NCBI RefSeq assembly: GCF_008704795.1 | Contig: NZ_CP023690.1 | Coordinates: 186,001-250,000, forward strand | Direction of reading: 5' to 3' | Length of the DNA: 64,000 nt | Source of the DNA: Streptomyces spectabilis | Lineage (GTDB): Bacteria; Actinomycetota; Actinomycetes; Streptomycetales; Streptomycetaceae | Part shown: positions 34,933 to 43,275 of the stretch, one piece after another | How positions within the stretch are numbered: the first letter of the stretch is position 1 | How the letters are laid out: each line of letters begins with the position of its first letter | Made by a program: the position numbers and the translations under genes | The notes under the pieces: model-generated | Told to the model about the DNA's origin: nothing | What the model saw: the letters and a program-made list of their open reading frames with translations, nothing else | Databases searched by the model: none

Positions 34933-34980
34933 CAGCCTTCTGCACGACGCCTGGTCGGGGTCGGAGAATTCAAACTCCGT

Positions 34981-36270
34981 TCACACGGAGCGCGTCGGTT
35001 CCTCCGTGACGCGGGGTGCGCGGTCCCTTTCGGAAAATGCGCGGGGACCCGTACGGAGCCACAGGCCGGACGCGGCGTGGGCGAGGGCGGTCACCGCGCA
35101 GATCACGGCGAGGCCGACGAGGTACGCGGTGCCGAGGCCCCGGTCGAGGAAGGCGCCCGCGGTGAGCGGGCCGGCCATGAAGCCGAGCGACTTGGCCATG
35201 CTCCAGGCGGCGTTGTAGCGCCCGCGTGCCCCCGGCGGCGCCAGCTGGTTCACGAGTGTCGGCATCCCCGCCACGAAGCACGTGGAGGCGGTGCCGAAGA
35301 CGACGACGGCCACCCCGATCGACGCGAGCCGCGCCAGGTCACCGTCGAGCCGCGCCGCCAGGGCTACCAGCGCCCAGGAGACGGCCCACAGTCCGCCCGC
35401 GCAGGCGATCAGCGGGCTGGGCCGGGCCCGTTTGAGCAGGTCGTGCAGGAGGAACTGGGACACGATGATCGCGGCGGTGTCGAGGGCGAAGACCAGCCCC
35501 AACTGCCGTGGCGTGACGCCCGCTTCCTGGGTGAGGTAGGCGGGCAGGCCCGACTCCAGCTGCGCGAAGCTGGAGGCGAGGAGCAGCCCGCCGACGAGCA
35601 GCACAGCCATGAACCCGGCACTGCGGTAGACCACGGCGTACGAGGCCGTCGCAGGAGCCCGCCCGGTCCCGCCGGGGGCGGGCGCCTCCCGCGCCGGGGC
35701 GCGGACCCGGAGCAGCAGGACGGCCACCAGGAGGCAGGTCGCGGCGTCGGCGACGTACAGGACCTGGAAGGAGACGGGCCGGGTCACCGAGACGACGGCA
35801 GCCGCGGCGAGGCCGCCGAGCCCCATCGCCGCGTTCCCGACGCTGTAGCTGAGGCCGAAGACGACGGAGGTCATGCCCTCGGGAGCGGCCTCCGCGAGGA
35901 GCGTGTACCAGGCGGCGAGGCCGCCCACGCCCAGGCCCGCGGCGGACGCGGTGGCGGCGAAGCCGACGGCGTCGGTGGCACACGCGTAACCGGCGAACCC
36001 GACCGCCTGGACCAGCATCGCCAGGGCGGCCACGGGCCGTGCGCCGCTGCGGTCCGCCAGCCAGCCCGCCAAGGGGGCGCCCAGTACGGCGGCGCCGGAG
36101 AAGCACGCGAGCGCGGTGGTCGCGACGGTGACGTCAAGGCCCCGCACCTCGTGGACGTAGACGACGAGGAACGGCATGACCAGGCCGGTCCCGAGGTTGT
36201 TCACCAGGCTGAGCAGCAAGAGCCCGCGGCAGGGCCCCGGCAGCTTCCGTACGTCGGTCAGCAGCGACAT
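34981..36270 (-). CDS. Major facilitator superfamily exporter
   Basis: This 429-residue protein has about twelve hydrophobic segments. It carries the MFS loop motif GWLADRSGARPV after TM2 and a second-half equivalent GARGRYNAAWSMAKSLGF. The topology fits a 12-TM drug/H+ antiporter. It lies directly upstream of the T-box and AspRS-like gene and downstream of the 699-residue protein. It probably exports the product and contributes to self-resistance. Confidence 0.9.
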   Translation of the reverse strand: MSLLTDVRKLPGPCRGLLLLSLVNNLGTGLVMPFLVVYVHEVRGLDVTVATTALACFSGAAVLGAPLAGWLADRSGARPVAALAMLVQAVGFAGYACATDAVGFAATASAAGLGVGGLAAWYTLLAEAAPEGMTSVVFGLSYSVGNAAMGLGGLAAAAVVSVTRPVSFQVLYVADAATCLLVAVLLLRVRAPAREAPAPGGTGRAPATASYAVVYRSAGFMAVLLVGGLLLASSFAQLESGLPAYLTQEAGVTPRQLGLVFALDTAAIIVSQFLLHDLLKRARPSPLIACAGGLWAVSWALVALAARLDGDLARLASIGVAVVVFGTASTCFVAGMPTLVNQLAPPGARGRYNAAWSMAKSLGFMAGPLTAGAFLDRGLGTAYLVGLAVICAVTALAHAASGLWLRTGPRAFSERDRAPRVTEEPTRSV

Positions 36271-36318
36271 GTGTATCCGTGATCCCCTCTGTGTCCCGGG
36301 CCCGTGGGCCCGGACTCC

Positions 36319-38418
36319 TCAAGCGCGCAGCCACAGGCCCCTGGTCAGGCAGCGCACCGCGCCGTCGGCGGCGACCACGACCTTGAGCGGATGCTGGTCG
36401 GGCCGCGTCTTCACGGCGTCACTGCGGCCGGTGAACTCGACGACCTTCCGCTCCCCCGCCCGCAGTTCGACCTCCGCGTGGGCGTGGAGCCGGCAGTGCA
36501 CCAGGGGCTCGTTCGAGACGGCGGCCCCCACCGCGACCGTGACGGGCCGGTCGGCGGGCGCCGACAGGGCGACGCCGAGCGCGAAGTCCGTTCCGCGCGG
36601 CACCTCGGACGGCAGCAGCACCTCGATGCCGACGCCGGTCTCCGGGCTGCCCGCGGCGACTTCGCCGCAGCGCGCGCAGATGAGGTAGAGCAGCTCCCCG
36701 GCCGCTCCGGCCGATGGCCGCACCAGGTGGGCGGTCACGGTCCGGCTGCCGCACTGCGGGCAGTCCCGCGGTTCGTCGTCCGCCCGGACCAGCCAGGGGC
36801 GGCGCCAGCCGTCCACGTAGCTGGAGAAGTTCCCGGCGATCCAGTCGGTCTCGGCCCGCACGAGCCGGGACTGGAACGCGGTGAGGTCGCGCACCGCCTG
36901 GTCGAAGGCGTCGAGCGCGGCCAGCGCCTCGGCGGCGCGGGTGGCCGTGGCACGAGCGTGCAGTGCCTGCGCGGCCGTACGGCGGACCTCGTCGAGCGCG
37001 GTGAAATCCCCCTGCACACCGACGTCTTGAAGGCCGCGCAGCCGGTCGAGCCAGGGCGAGACGCGCCGCGCCCACCGGCGGTCGATGTCGGCCCGTACCG
37101 GAAGGACGCGCCCCGCGCCGCGGCCCGCCGCGCCCGTGAGCGCCCAGCTCGACACCCCGTCGAGGCGGGCCAGGGTCACCGGTCCCGCGGCGTCGTCAGC
37201 GAGGACCGGCCCGCCCTCGACCAGGACGGCCGCGGGCCCGGCCGCCAGGTACGCGCCGCCCGGTCCCGGCGGGCAGGCCACCGTGGCGAGCGTGCCGTCC
37301 GGGACGGGGGCGAGGCCCGCGTCGCCGAAGAGCACAAGGCGGCCCATCGCGTCCGGTTCGGCCTCGATGACGCCGTTGACCTCGGCCAGTGCCCGCCCGA
37401 GCGGCAGGCCGCCGCGCATCAGGCCCTGGAAGAGCTGGCCCGCGTGCCCCGCGCCCTTGCGGATGCCGGTGCCGGTGGCGACGGCGACCGCGGTGCCTTC
37501 GAGCATGGACAGCGGCACGGACACGTCGGCCATGACCGGGCCCTCCCCCGCGACGGCCAGACGGCAACCGTCCAGGACGGCGAACGCGGCCCGCACCTCG
37601 GCCGCGCGCACGTGCTGCTCGACCTCCACGTCGGCGCGCCAGCAGCCCGCACCCTGCTGGCAGGACGTCGGGTGCCCGCGGAAGGCGTCGGCGGCCGACA
37701 GCGGCAGGGGCATCTGCGGGTCGGGCTCCGCGCGCCCGCAGATCCCGCCGCCGTTGAGGTGCATCACGCAGTCCCGCGCGTGGCTGCGGCCCGCCAGCAT
37801 CGCCACGCCCGGGCCGATCGCCTCCCGCAGCGTGACCGGGGTCGCGGCCACGCCCACGAGCCGCCGGGGCGTGGGCGCGTCGACGGTCACCGCGTCGAAG
37901 GACAGGTCGTCCCAGTCGGCCGCGGCGGCCGGGCCGTGCAGGACGGTGCGCACGGCGAGGGCGGAGGCCGCGGCGGCGCTCCGGGTCACGAAGAGCCCGA
38001 GTCGCGCGTCGTGCGGGAGCGAGGCGAACTGCTCGGGGGTGACGGCCGCGACCCCCGCCACCAGGGTCGCCGGCTCCCGGAGGCTGTGCGCGAGCGCGGC
38101 CTCGAAGCCGCCGCGCAGCAGCGGGCGCCCGGTGACCTCCGCGAGGAGTTCGCCGACCGCCGCGTACGCCGCGTCCTCGGCACCGGACGCGTCGTCCTGG
38201 ACGAACACGGCGCCGTGCCAAGGCTTCCGGGAGACCTCGGACACCGTCGGCAGGGTGGCCAGCGTGGTCCGCAGCCGCTCCCAGTGCCCGGCGATGACGG
38301 GCAGCGCGGCGCCCGGCCGCCCGGCCTCGCGGGCGTAGCGGAGGTAGGTCTCCAGGTCGTCGACCGGGACGAGCGTGCGGCCCGCGACGCGGGGTGCCTC
38401 CTGGGCCTGGGCTTGCAT
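36319..38418 (-). CDS. Protein of unknown function, 699 aa, with zinc ribbon and possible caspase-like core
   Basis: I do not recognise this protein. Residues about 150-170 read LGLFVTRSAAAASAL, then a central region has CVMHLNGGGICG, PTSCQQGAGCWR, FAVLDGCRLAVAGEGPV and FQGLMRGGLPLGRALAEV. This order of a His-Gly-rich loop followed by a strand ending in a Cys resembles clan CD (CHAT/gingipain-like) peptidases, but weakly. Near residue 570 two CxxC pairs (CPQCG and CARCG) form a zinc ribbon, followed by a beta-rich tail. It lies between two synthetase-like/transport genes in one operon. The ATG at 38418 fits the spacing. Confidence 0.75.
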   Translation of the reverse strand: MQAQAQEAPRVAGRTLVPVDDLETYLRYAREAGRPGAALPVIAGHWERLRTTLATLPTVSEVSRKPWHGAVFVQDDASGAEDAAYAAVGELLAEVTGRPLLRGGFEAALAHSLREPATLVAGVAAVTPEQFASLPHDARLGLFVTRSAAAASALAVRTVLHGPAAAADWDDLSFDAVTVDAPTPRRLVGVAATPVTLREAIGPGVAMLAGRSHARDCVMHLNGGGICGRAEPDPQMPLPLSAADAFRGHPTSCQQGAGCWRADVEVEQHVRAAEVRAAFAVLDGCRLAVAGEGPVMADVSVPLSMLEGTAVAVATGTGIRKGAGHAGQLFQGLMRGGLPLGRALAEVNGVIEAEPDAMGRLVLFGDAGLAPVPDGTLATVACPPGPGGAYLAAGPAAVLVEGGPVLADDAAGPVTLARLDGVSSWALTGAAGRGAGRVLPVRADIDRRWARRVSPWLDRLRGLQDVGVQGDFTALDEVRRTAAQALHARATATRAAEALAALDAFDQAVRDLTAFQSRLVRAETDWIAGNFSSYVDGWRRPWLVRADDEPRDCPQCGSRTVTAHLVRPSAGAAGELLYLICARCGEVAAGSPETGVGIEVLLPSEVPRGTDFALGVALSAPADRPVTVAVGAAVSNEPLVHCRLHAHAEVELRAGERKVVEFTGRSDAVKTRPDQHPLKVVVAADGAVRCLTRGLWLRA

Positions 38419-38471
38419 GACTGTTCCTTCCGTGCGGGACTCGCGGGCAGGGGCTCGAACGCGCGGGGCGA

Positions 38472-39683
38472 CTACGGTTCGAGGTGGTCGATGAACCGGG
38501 GGAACGGGACCAGCTGGCGCGTGTTGCCCAGGCCCAGGCACTTGGCCATGAGCCGGTCGATGCCCATGCCGAAGCCGGTGAGGGGCGGCAGTCCGCTCCT
38601 GAGGACGTGGACGTAGTAGGCGAAGTGCTCCGGGTCGAGGTTCTGCTCCACCATCCGCTCCAGCAGGCGCCGCGGGGAGGTGACCCGCTCGCCGCCGTCG
38701 ATGATGTCGACCTCGTCCCAGTAGAGCCGGAAGTCGTTGGCCACTTCGGCTCCGGCGAGCGGCTCGTGGCGGGTGGAGGAGAAGAACGCCTTGTGGCGGG
38801 CGGGCATGTCGACGACCCAGAACAGGGTGCGGCCCAGGTACCGGGAGACGGACCGCGCGTGGTACCGCTTGATCCGGTGCCCCGGCCGCAGGTCCTGGCA
38901 GTCTTCGTCCTTCTCCGTGATGGCGAGCACGTCCTGGTAGGTGACGACGGGGATGTCGTCCAGGTCGCCCTCGGGCAGCGGCGCGCCGGTGTGCTCGCAG
39001 ACCCGGCGGACGATCCGGTTCGACAGGCCGATCATGTCGTCCCTTCCCCGGTGGGCCGCGGTCACCTCCAGGATGAGGAACTCGCTCAGGTGCTGGGAGC
39101 TGTGGTTGATGTCGGCGCGGAAGAGCGGGGAGATCTCGAAGACCGACGTGAAGTCGCCCGCCACGAAGGCGGTGTGGTACAGCAGGTTGCTCAGCGTCAG
39201 GTAGGCCTCGCGGCCGAAGAAGTCCACCTTGAACTTCAAGGTCGGGCCGTCCGCCATGCTGCCGACGATCCGGGGCGACTGGACCTCGACGTACCGCTCC
39301 TCCTCCATCAGGTCGCGGACGGACTTGATCGCCGTCCACTTCTTCAGGAGCCGGTCGCGAACCTCCGGCAGTCGCATGTGGACGTGCTGTTCGGCGAGGA
39401 TGTCCCTGCTGTACGGGAGGTGCCGCATCCGGGCCGAGGTGCCGACCGTGTTCGCCGCGAGCACGTCGAAGCCGTCGACGTGGATCTCCTCGGCGAACTT
39501 GCGTGACCTCTCGGCCGGCCGGAGCGTGCCGGTGACGCGGACGACGCTCTCCTCCGTGACGTCGGGGCGGCCGGGGAACACACAGAGGTACGTCCGGTCC
39601 GGGCAGCGCAGTTCGGCGAAGGCCAGCCGCTTGCCCAGGGGTCTGATCGCGAAGAGCCGGCCGGTGAGGCTGGTCGGGGACAT
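38472..39683 (-). CDS. Divergent class IIb aminoacyl-tRNA-synthetase-like protein (Asp/Asn/Lys type)
   Basis: This 403-residue protein has an N-terminal OB-fold-like domain (LTGRLFAIRPLGKRLAFAEL, VVRVTGTLRP). The class II core has motif 2 FEISPLFRADINHSSQHLSE and motif 3 LTGFGMGIDRLMAKCLGLGN, and it ends FPRFIDHLEP. It is clearly related to AsnRS/AspRS but differs from the AspS2-like neighbour in many pocket positions. A new amino acid or tRNA-independent use is therefore possible. GAGGAG precedes the ATG. It lies 11 bases after the RlmN-like gene. Confidence 0.87.
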   Translation of the reverse strand: MSPTSLTGRLFAIRPLGKRLAFAELRCPDRTYLCVFPGRPDVTEESVVRVTGTLRPAERSRKFAEEIHVDGFDVLAANTVGTSARMRHLPYSRDILAEQHVHMRLPEVRDRLLKKWTAIKSVRDLMEEERYVEVQSPRIVGSMADGPTLKFKVDFFGREAYLTLSNLLYHTAFVAGDFTSVFEISPLFRADINHSSQHLSEFLILEVTAAHRGRDDMIGLSNRIVRRVCEHTGAPLPEGDLDDIPVVTYQDVLAITEKDEDCQDLRPGHRIKRYHARSVSRYLGRTLFWVVDMPARHKAFFSSTRHEPLAGAEVANDFRLYWDEVDIIDGGERVTSPRRLLERMVEQNLDPEHFAYYVHVLRSGLPPLTGFGMGIDRLMAKCLGLGNTRQLVPFPRFIDHLEP

Positions 39684-39694
39684 GGAGGGGCTCC

Positions 39695-40672
39695 TCAGAC
39701 GAGGGGAAGCATGGCCTTGTGGGAGCGGGCGACGCGGTGTTCCTTGGCCGCCTCGGTGAGCATCTGGCCGCAGCCGCCGTCGATGTCCTGGGCCTTGCTG
39801 GGCATGATGTAGGTGGGCAGGCCGCCGGCGAGCAGGCGCTCGCGGAAGCGCAGGATGACGTCCTCCTCGACGCGGCTGAACGGCAGGCCGGGGACCTCGT
39901 TCCACAGCAGCAGCTGGACGCGGAAGTAGCGCGGGTCCAGGAGTTCGACGAGCCGGTCGGCGTCCGCGTCGCTGTCGTTGACGCCGTTGAACAGCAGGTA
40001 GCTGACATCGGTGACGCGGCCGTGGGTGCGGGCGAAGTTCTCCGCCGAGCGCAAGATGTCCGTGATGGGGTTGGCCTTGTTCAGCGGGACGAGGCGGTCG
40101 CGCACCTCGTCCGTCGTGGCGTGCAGGGACAGGAACAGGTCGACGGACGGTGCCTCTTCGGCCAGCCGGTCGAGGGCGGGCAGGACGCCCATGGTCGACA
40201 CCGAGATGTGCGCGACGCCGGGCTCCGTCTCCAGCAGGGACACCGCGCGCAGCACTTCGTCGAGGTTGAGCAGCGGCTCGCCCATGCCCGCGAAGATGAC
40301 CCGTGACGGTACGTCCCGCTCCTCCAGGAGCCGGGTCTGGCGCACCTGGTCCACGATCTCCTCGGCCGTCAGGTTCCGCCGCATCGGCATGAGCCCTGTG
40401 GCGCAGAAGGTGCAGGCCACGTTGCAGCCGGCCTGGCTCGACACGCAGACGACGTGGCCCCGTGACTCCTGCACCGGGGTGGCCACGCGGCCGTCGGGGG
40501 TGGCGTGCGAATCCGCGTCGCCCAGCGTGAAGGAGAGGCTCTCCACCTGGTTGCCGTCGGGGAGGCGCCACACCGTCTTGATGCTGCCGTCGCCGCTGGT
40601 CGCCCGGCGGGCGGGCACGACCAGGGGGGTCCCGGAGCCGGGGTCGGCCTGCGGGGACAGGGTGGTCTGCAT
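39695..40672 (-). CDS. RlmN/Cfr-like radical SAM RNA methyltransferase
   Basis: This 325-residue protein has CVSSQAGCNVACTFCATG, which includes the radical SAM CX3CX2C (Cys83, 87, 90) and the upstream Cys76. The C-terminal KAQDIDGGCGQM carries the methyl-carrying Cys. FAGMGEPLLNLDEVL is also typical. The protein is shorter than E. coli RlmN (384) and lacks the usual N-terminal RNA-binding domain. RlmN methylates A2503 of 23S rRNA and A37 of some tRNAs, including tRNA-Asp; Cfr gives ribosome-drug resistance. In this cluster it may modify a tRNA or protect the ribosome. The ATG at 40672 follows GGAAGGAAAG. Confidence 0.9.
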   Translation of the reverse strand: MQTTLSPQADPGSGTPLVVPARRATSGDGSIKTVWRLPDGNQVESLSFTLGDADSHATPDGRVATPVQESRGHVVCVSSQAGCNVACTFCATGLMPMRRNLTAEEIVDQVRQTRLLEERDVPSRVIFAGMGEPLLNLDEVLRAVSLLETEPGVAHISVSTMGVLPALDRLAEEAPSVDLFLSLHATTDEVRDRLVPLNKANPITDILRSAENFARTHGRVTDVSYLLFNGVNDSDADADRLVELLDPRYFRVQLLLWNEVPGLPFSRVEEDVILRFRERLLAGGLPTYIMPSKAQDIDGGCGQMLTEAAKEHRVARSHKAMLPLV

Positions 40673-40794
40673 GGTGGTGCTTTCCTTCCGTTGGTGTGCG
40701 CGCCGCTTCACCGGCACGGGTGTCCGGGGGCACGGCGGGGAGAGAGCCGGAGGGGCGTTTCGCCGAGCGGGCCGCTGCCCGGGCTCCGCCTTCC

Positions 40795-40840
40795 ACTGTG
40801 CCGTCGGGGGCGGGTGGGGAACAGGGGCCTCCCGCGGACT
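40795..40840 (-). promoter_or_regulatory. Shared cluster promoter P2
   Basis: TGTTCC (40823-40818) and CACAGT (40800-40795) are separated by 17 bases on the - strand. The flanks CAGTCCG and GGCACAGTGG match P3, and ATGCCAAG with GGCACAGTGG matches P1. It drives the RlmN-like gene and the three genes behind it. The remainder of 40673-40895 holds only the leader. Confidence 0.62.
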
Positions 40841-40895
40841 GAGCCGGCCTTGGCATGATGTGTCCGCGCGGTCGGCAAATGTCGGGGGTACGCCG

Positions 40896-42428
40896 TCAGT
40901 TGGCGTCGGCCGGGTCCGTCCGGCGGCCGATCCGGTCGGCGAGGGCCCGGCGGTCGACCTTGCCGTTGCCGTTCAGAGGGAGGTCCGCGACCACGGTGCA
41001 ACGCGGCGGGATCTTCGCCGGCTCGATCTGCTCCCGCAGCAGGCCGATGACCTCCGGCGGCTCCAGGGCCGTGACCACGACGAGTTCGGCGGCGTGGCCG
41101 TCGGCGGGCGGAAGCACGGCGGCTCCCGCGACCCCTGGCACCCGCCGGGCGGCCGCCTCCACCTCCGTGGCGCTGACGCGGAACCCGCGCTGTTTGTAGA
41201 GGTCGTCGCGGCGCCCGTCGAAGTACACGTAGCCGTCGGGGTCGGTCCAGCCGTAGTCGCCGGTGCGCAGTTCGGGGAAGAGGCCGTGGCGGCGGGGGAA
41301 GCGCCGGGCGGTGAGTTCGGGCCGGCGCCAGTACCCGGCCATGACGTTCGGGCCGCGCACGGCCAGCTCGCCGACGGAGCCCGGCGGCAGTTCGCCGCCG
41401 TCCTCGTCCAGGGCGACGACCTCGGTGCCGGGCAGGGGCAGTCCACAGGAGCCGGGGCGTTCGAGGTCACCGTCGGCGGGCATGATGGTGGCGCGCTTGC
41501 ACTCGGTCAGGCCGAACATCAGATGGATGCGTGCCGCGGGCAGGGTCTCGCGCAGCCGGGCCAAGGTGGCGGCGGACAGGGCCGCACCGGTGTTGGTGAG
41601 CAGCCGCAGCGGTGGGCGCCGGCCGGAGGCGCGGCCGAGGAGCCAGGCGAGGGTGTCGCCGAGCGAGGGCACCAGGGGCAGCACCGTGGCCTCGCACTCC
41701 AGGAGCCGTCTCAGCAGGGCGGGACCGGAGTCGGCGGCATCGCCGAGCCGGACGTGGGCGCCCGAGAGGACTCCGAGGAACACCTGGTAGAGGCCGTAGT
41801 CGAAGGAGGGCGGCAGGGGGCAGTACACGGTGTCGTCCGGCCGGTAGCGCAGGACGGACTGGATGGCGTCGAGCGCGAAGAGGGCCTGGGCGTGCGTGCT
41901 GACGACAGCCTTGGGCGCCGAGGTCGTGCCGGAGGTGTAGATGAGGCACAGGGCGTCGACGGCCAGCGGCTCGGTCCGGTCTGGTGCCGGTGCGGGACGC
42001 CGCGTCCCGTCGGGTCCGGGGCCGGTCGGGCCCGCGTCCTCCAGCGTCTCCGGGGCGATGGCGCCCAGGCCCCGTTCCCTGGCGGCGTGCAGCGCCGTGG
42101 GGTCGTCGGAGACCACCAGGGCGGGGTGGCAGTCGTCCAGTACGTGGTCGAGGGGGACGCCCCGGACCTGTTCGTGGACGATGGAGAAGGCCGCGCCGAG
42201 CCGGGACGCGGCGAAGGCGAGAGCCGGTACGAGCACCCCGGTGGGCAGGGCGATGACCATGCGGTCGCCGCGCCGCAGCCCGGCGGCGTACAGAAGGTCA
42301 GCCAACTCCCGTGTCCAGGCCGCGAGTTCGGCGTGGGTCACAAGGCGTCGACTGTCGGAGAGGGCGGGCTTCGCGGGCCAGGCGCGCGCCCCGGCGTCGA
42401 CCAGGTGGTGCAGGAGCGTGGAGGTCAC
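40896..42428 (-). CDS. AMP-forming acyl/amino-acid ligase
   Basis: This 510-residue member of the ANL family has the P-loop LIYTSGTTSAPKAVVSTH, the A5-like FGLTECKRATI, the hinge DGRRDDLYKQRGFRVS and the C-terminal Lys in LNGNGKVDRRAL. It resembles ligases that work with a PLP decarboxylase and an ACP, as in exosortase-linked operons and, more loosely, the VinN/VinO pair of vicenistatin. It probably adenylates a carboxylate and loads the ACP at 45422. The GTG start overlaps the stop of the hotdog gene (GTGA). Confidence 0.87.
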   Translation of the reverse strand: MTSTLLHHLVDAGARAWPAKPALSDSRRLVTHAELAAWTRELADLLYAAGLRRGDRMVIALPTGVLVPALAFAASRLGAAFSIVHEQVRGVPLDHVLDDCHPALVVSDDPTALHAARERGLGAIAPETLEDAGPTGPGPDGTRRPAPAPDRTEPLAVDALCLIYTSGTTSAPKAVVSTHAQALFALDAIQSVLRYRPDDTVYCPLPPSFDYGLYQVFLGVLSGAHVRLGDAADSGPALLRRLLECEATVLPLVPSLGDTLAWLLGRASGRRPPLRLLTNTGAALSAATLARLRETLPAARIHLMFGLTECKRATIMPADGDLERPGSCGLPLPGTEVVALDEDGGELPPGSVGELAVRGPNVMAGYWRRPELTARRFPRRHGLFPELRTGDYGWTDPDGYVYFDGRRDDLYKQRGFRVSATEVEAAARRVPGVAGAAVLPPADGHAAELVVVTALEPPEVIGLLREQIEPAKIPPRCTVVADLPLNGNGKVDRRALADRIGRRTDPADAN

Positions 42429-42868
42429 CGTGCGTCTCCCGTCGGCGCGGTCCGGGCGGACGCCACGGCGGCCCACGGCAGGACGAGGGTGGCCTCCGCC
42501 CGGCAGACCGCGACCGGCGGATCGAGGACCTCGGCGGTGGTGGGGCCCCGGTCGTAGCGGGCGGCGATCACCTTGTGCGCCTCGAACTCGATGAGACAGC
42601 GCAGCCGGGAGCGGCGCTTCAGCCGGGCCGTCGCCTCGATGTAGTCGCCCGGCCGCACGGGTGCGGTGAACCGCAGCGAGGAGTACTCGGCGAGCAGGCC
42701 CTCGTCGCCGCAGGAGCGGATGCCTATCTCGGTGGCCAGGTCACCGAAGACCCGCAGCACGCGCGCCCCGTCGATGAGGTCGCCGCCGTAGTGGGCGTCC
42801 GCCTGGCTCAGCCGGACGCGGATCCGGGCGGTGATGTCGGTGGGTGTGTGCACGGGGGTGTTCCTCAC
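42425..42868 (-). CDS. Hotdog-fold protein, 3-aminobutyryl-CoA ammonia-lyase-like
   Basis: This 147-residue protein has the blocks [27 protein letters not shown]-like order: [46 protein letters not shown] and [14 protein letters not shown]. From memory these match the 3-aminobutyryl-CoA ammonia lyase (Kal) family, which reversibly removes the beta-amino group. Related hotdog enzymes add amines to alpha,beta-unsaturated thioesters. In this operon it would act on a beta-amino or unsaturated acyl-ACP. Start and stop overlap the neighbours on both sides. Confidence 0.78.
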   Translation of the reverse strand: [147 protein letters not shown]

Positions 42869-43272
42869 TCCGGGCGTAGGTGGGCGAGCGCGACGGCGAC
42901 GGCGACGCCGTTCTTGTGGGAGATCGACACGGTGATCGCGCCGACGCGGGCGGCGTGGGCCGTGGCCGGGCCGATGAGGCGTACCTCGGGGCGGCCGTCG
43001 TCCCGGCGGTCGATCTCGATGTGCCGGGGTGCCAGACCCCGGCCGAAGCCGCGGCCGAGCGCCTTGGCCACGGCTTCCTTGGCGGCGAAGCGGGCCGCGA
43101 GGAACTCGCGCCTGCGGGCCGGGCCGAGGGCCCCGGCGAGGCCGAGTTCACGGTCGCTGTAGGCGTAGCGGAGGAACCAGGGCCGAGTGGTGAGGCGGTC
43201 CAGTTCGCCGAGGCACAGGACGTCCACGCCGGGCCGGACCAGGAGTTCCGGCCCGGGTGCGGTCGGCGGCAC
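42865..43272 (-). CDS. acpS: Holo-ACP synthase (AcpS-type phosphopantetheinyl transferase)
   Basis: This 135-residue protein has the AcpS signature VGVDVL-like LVRPGVDVLCLGELDRL at the N-terminus, the magnesium-binding FAAKEAVAKALGRGFG and the substrate loop VSISHKNGVAVAVAL. It attaches phosphopantetheine to carrier proteins, most obviously the ACP at 45422. The GTG start and 4-bp overlap with the next gene tie it to this operon, so a dedicated transferase is supplied for the unusual ACP. Confidence 0.92.
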   Translation of the reverse strand: MPPTAPGPELLVRPGVDVLCLGELDRLTTRPWFLRYAYSDRELGLAGALGPARRREFLAARFAAKEAVAKALGRGFGRGLAPRHIEIDRRDDGRPEVRLIGPATAHAARVGAITVSISHKNGVAVAVALAHLRPE

Positions 43273-43275
43273 GGC

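Noticed and set aside
36319..40008. A single 1229-residue reading frame across the unknown protein and the synthetase-like gene
   Set aside because: Only the last 699 residues look like protein; the first part is an out-of-frame shadow of the synthetase-like and RlmN-like genes.
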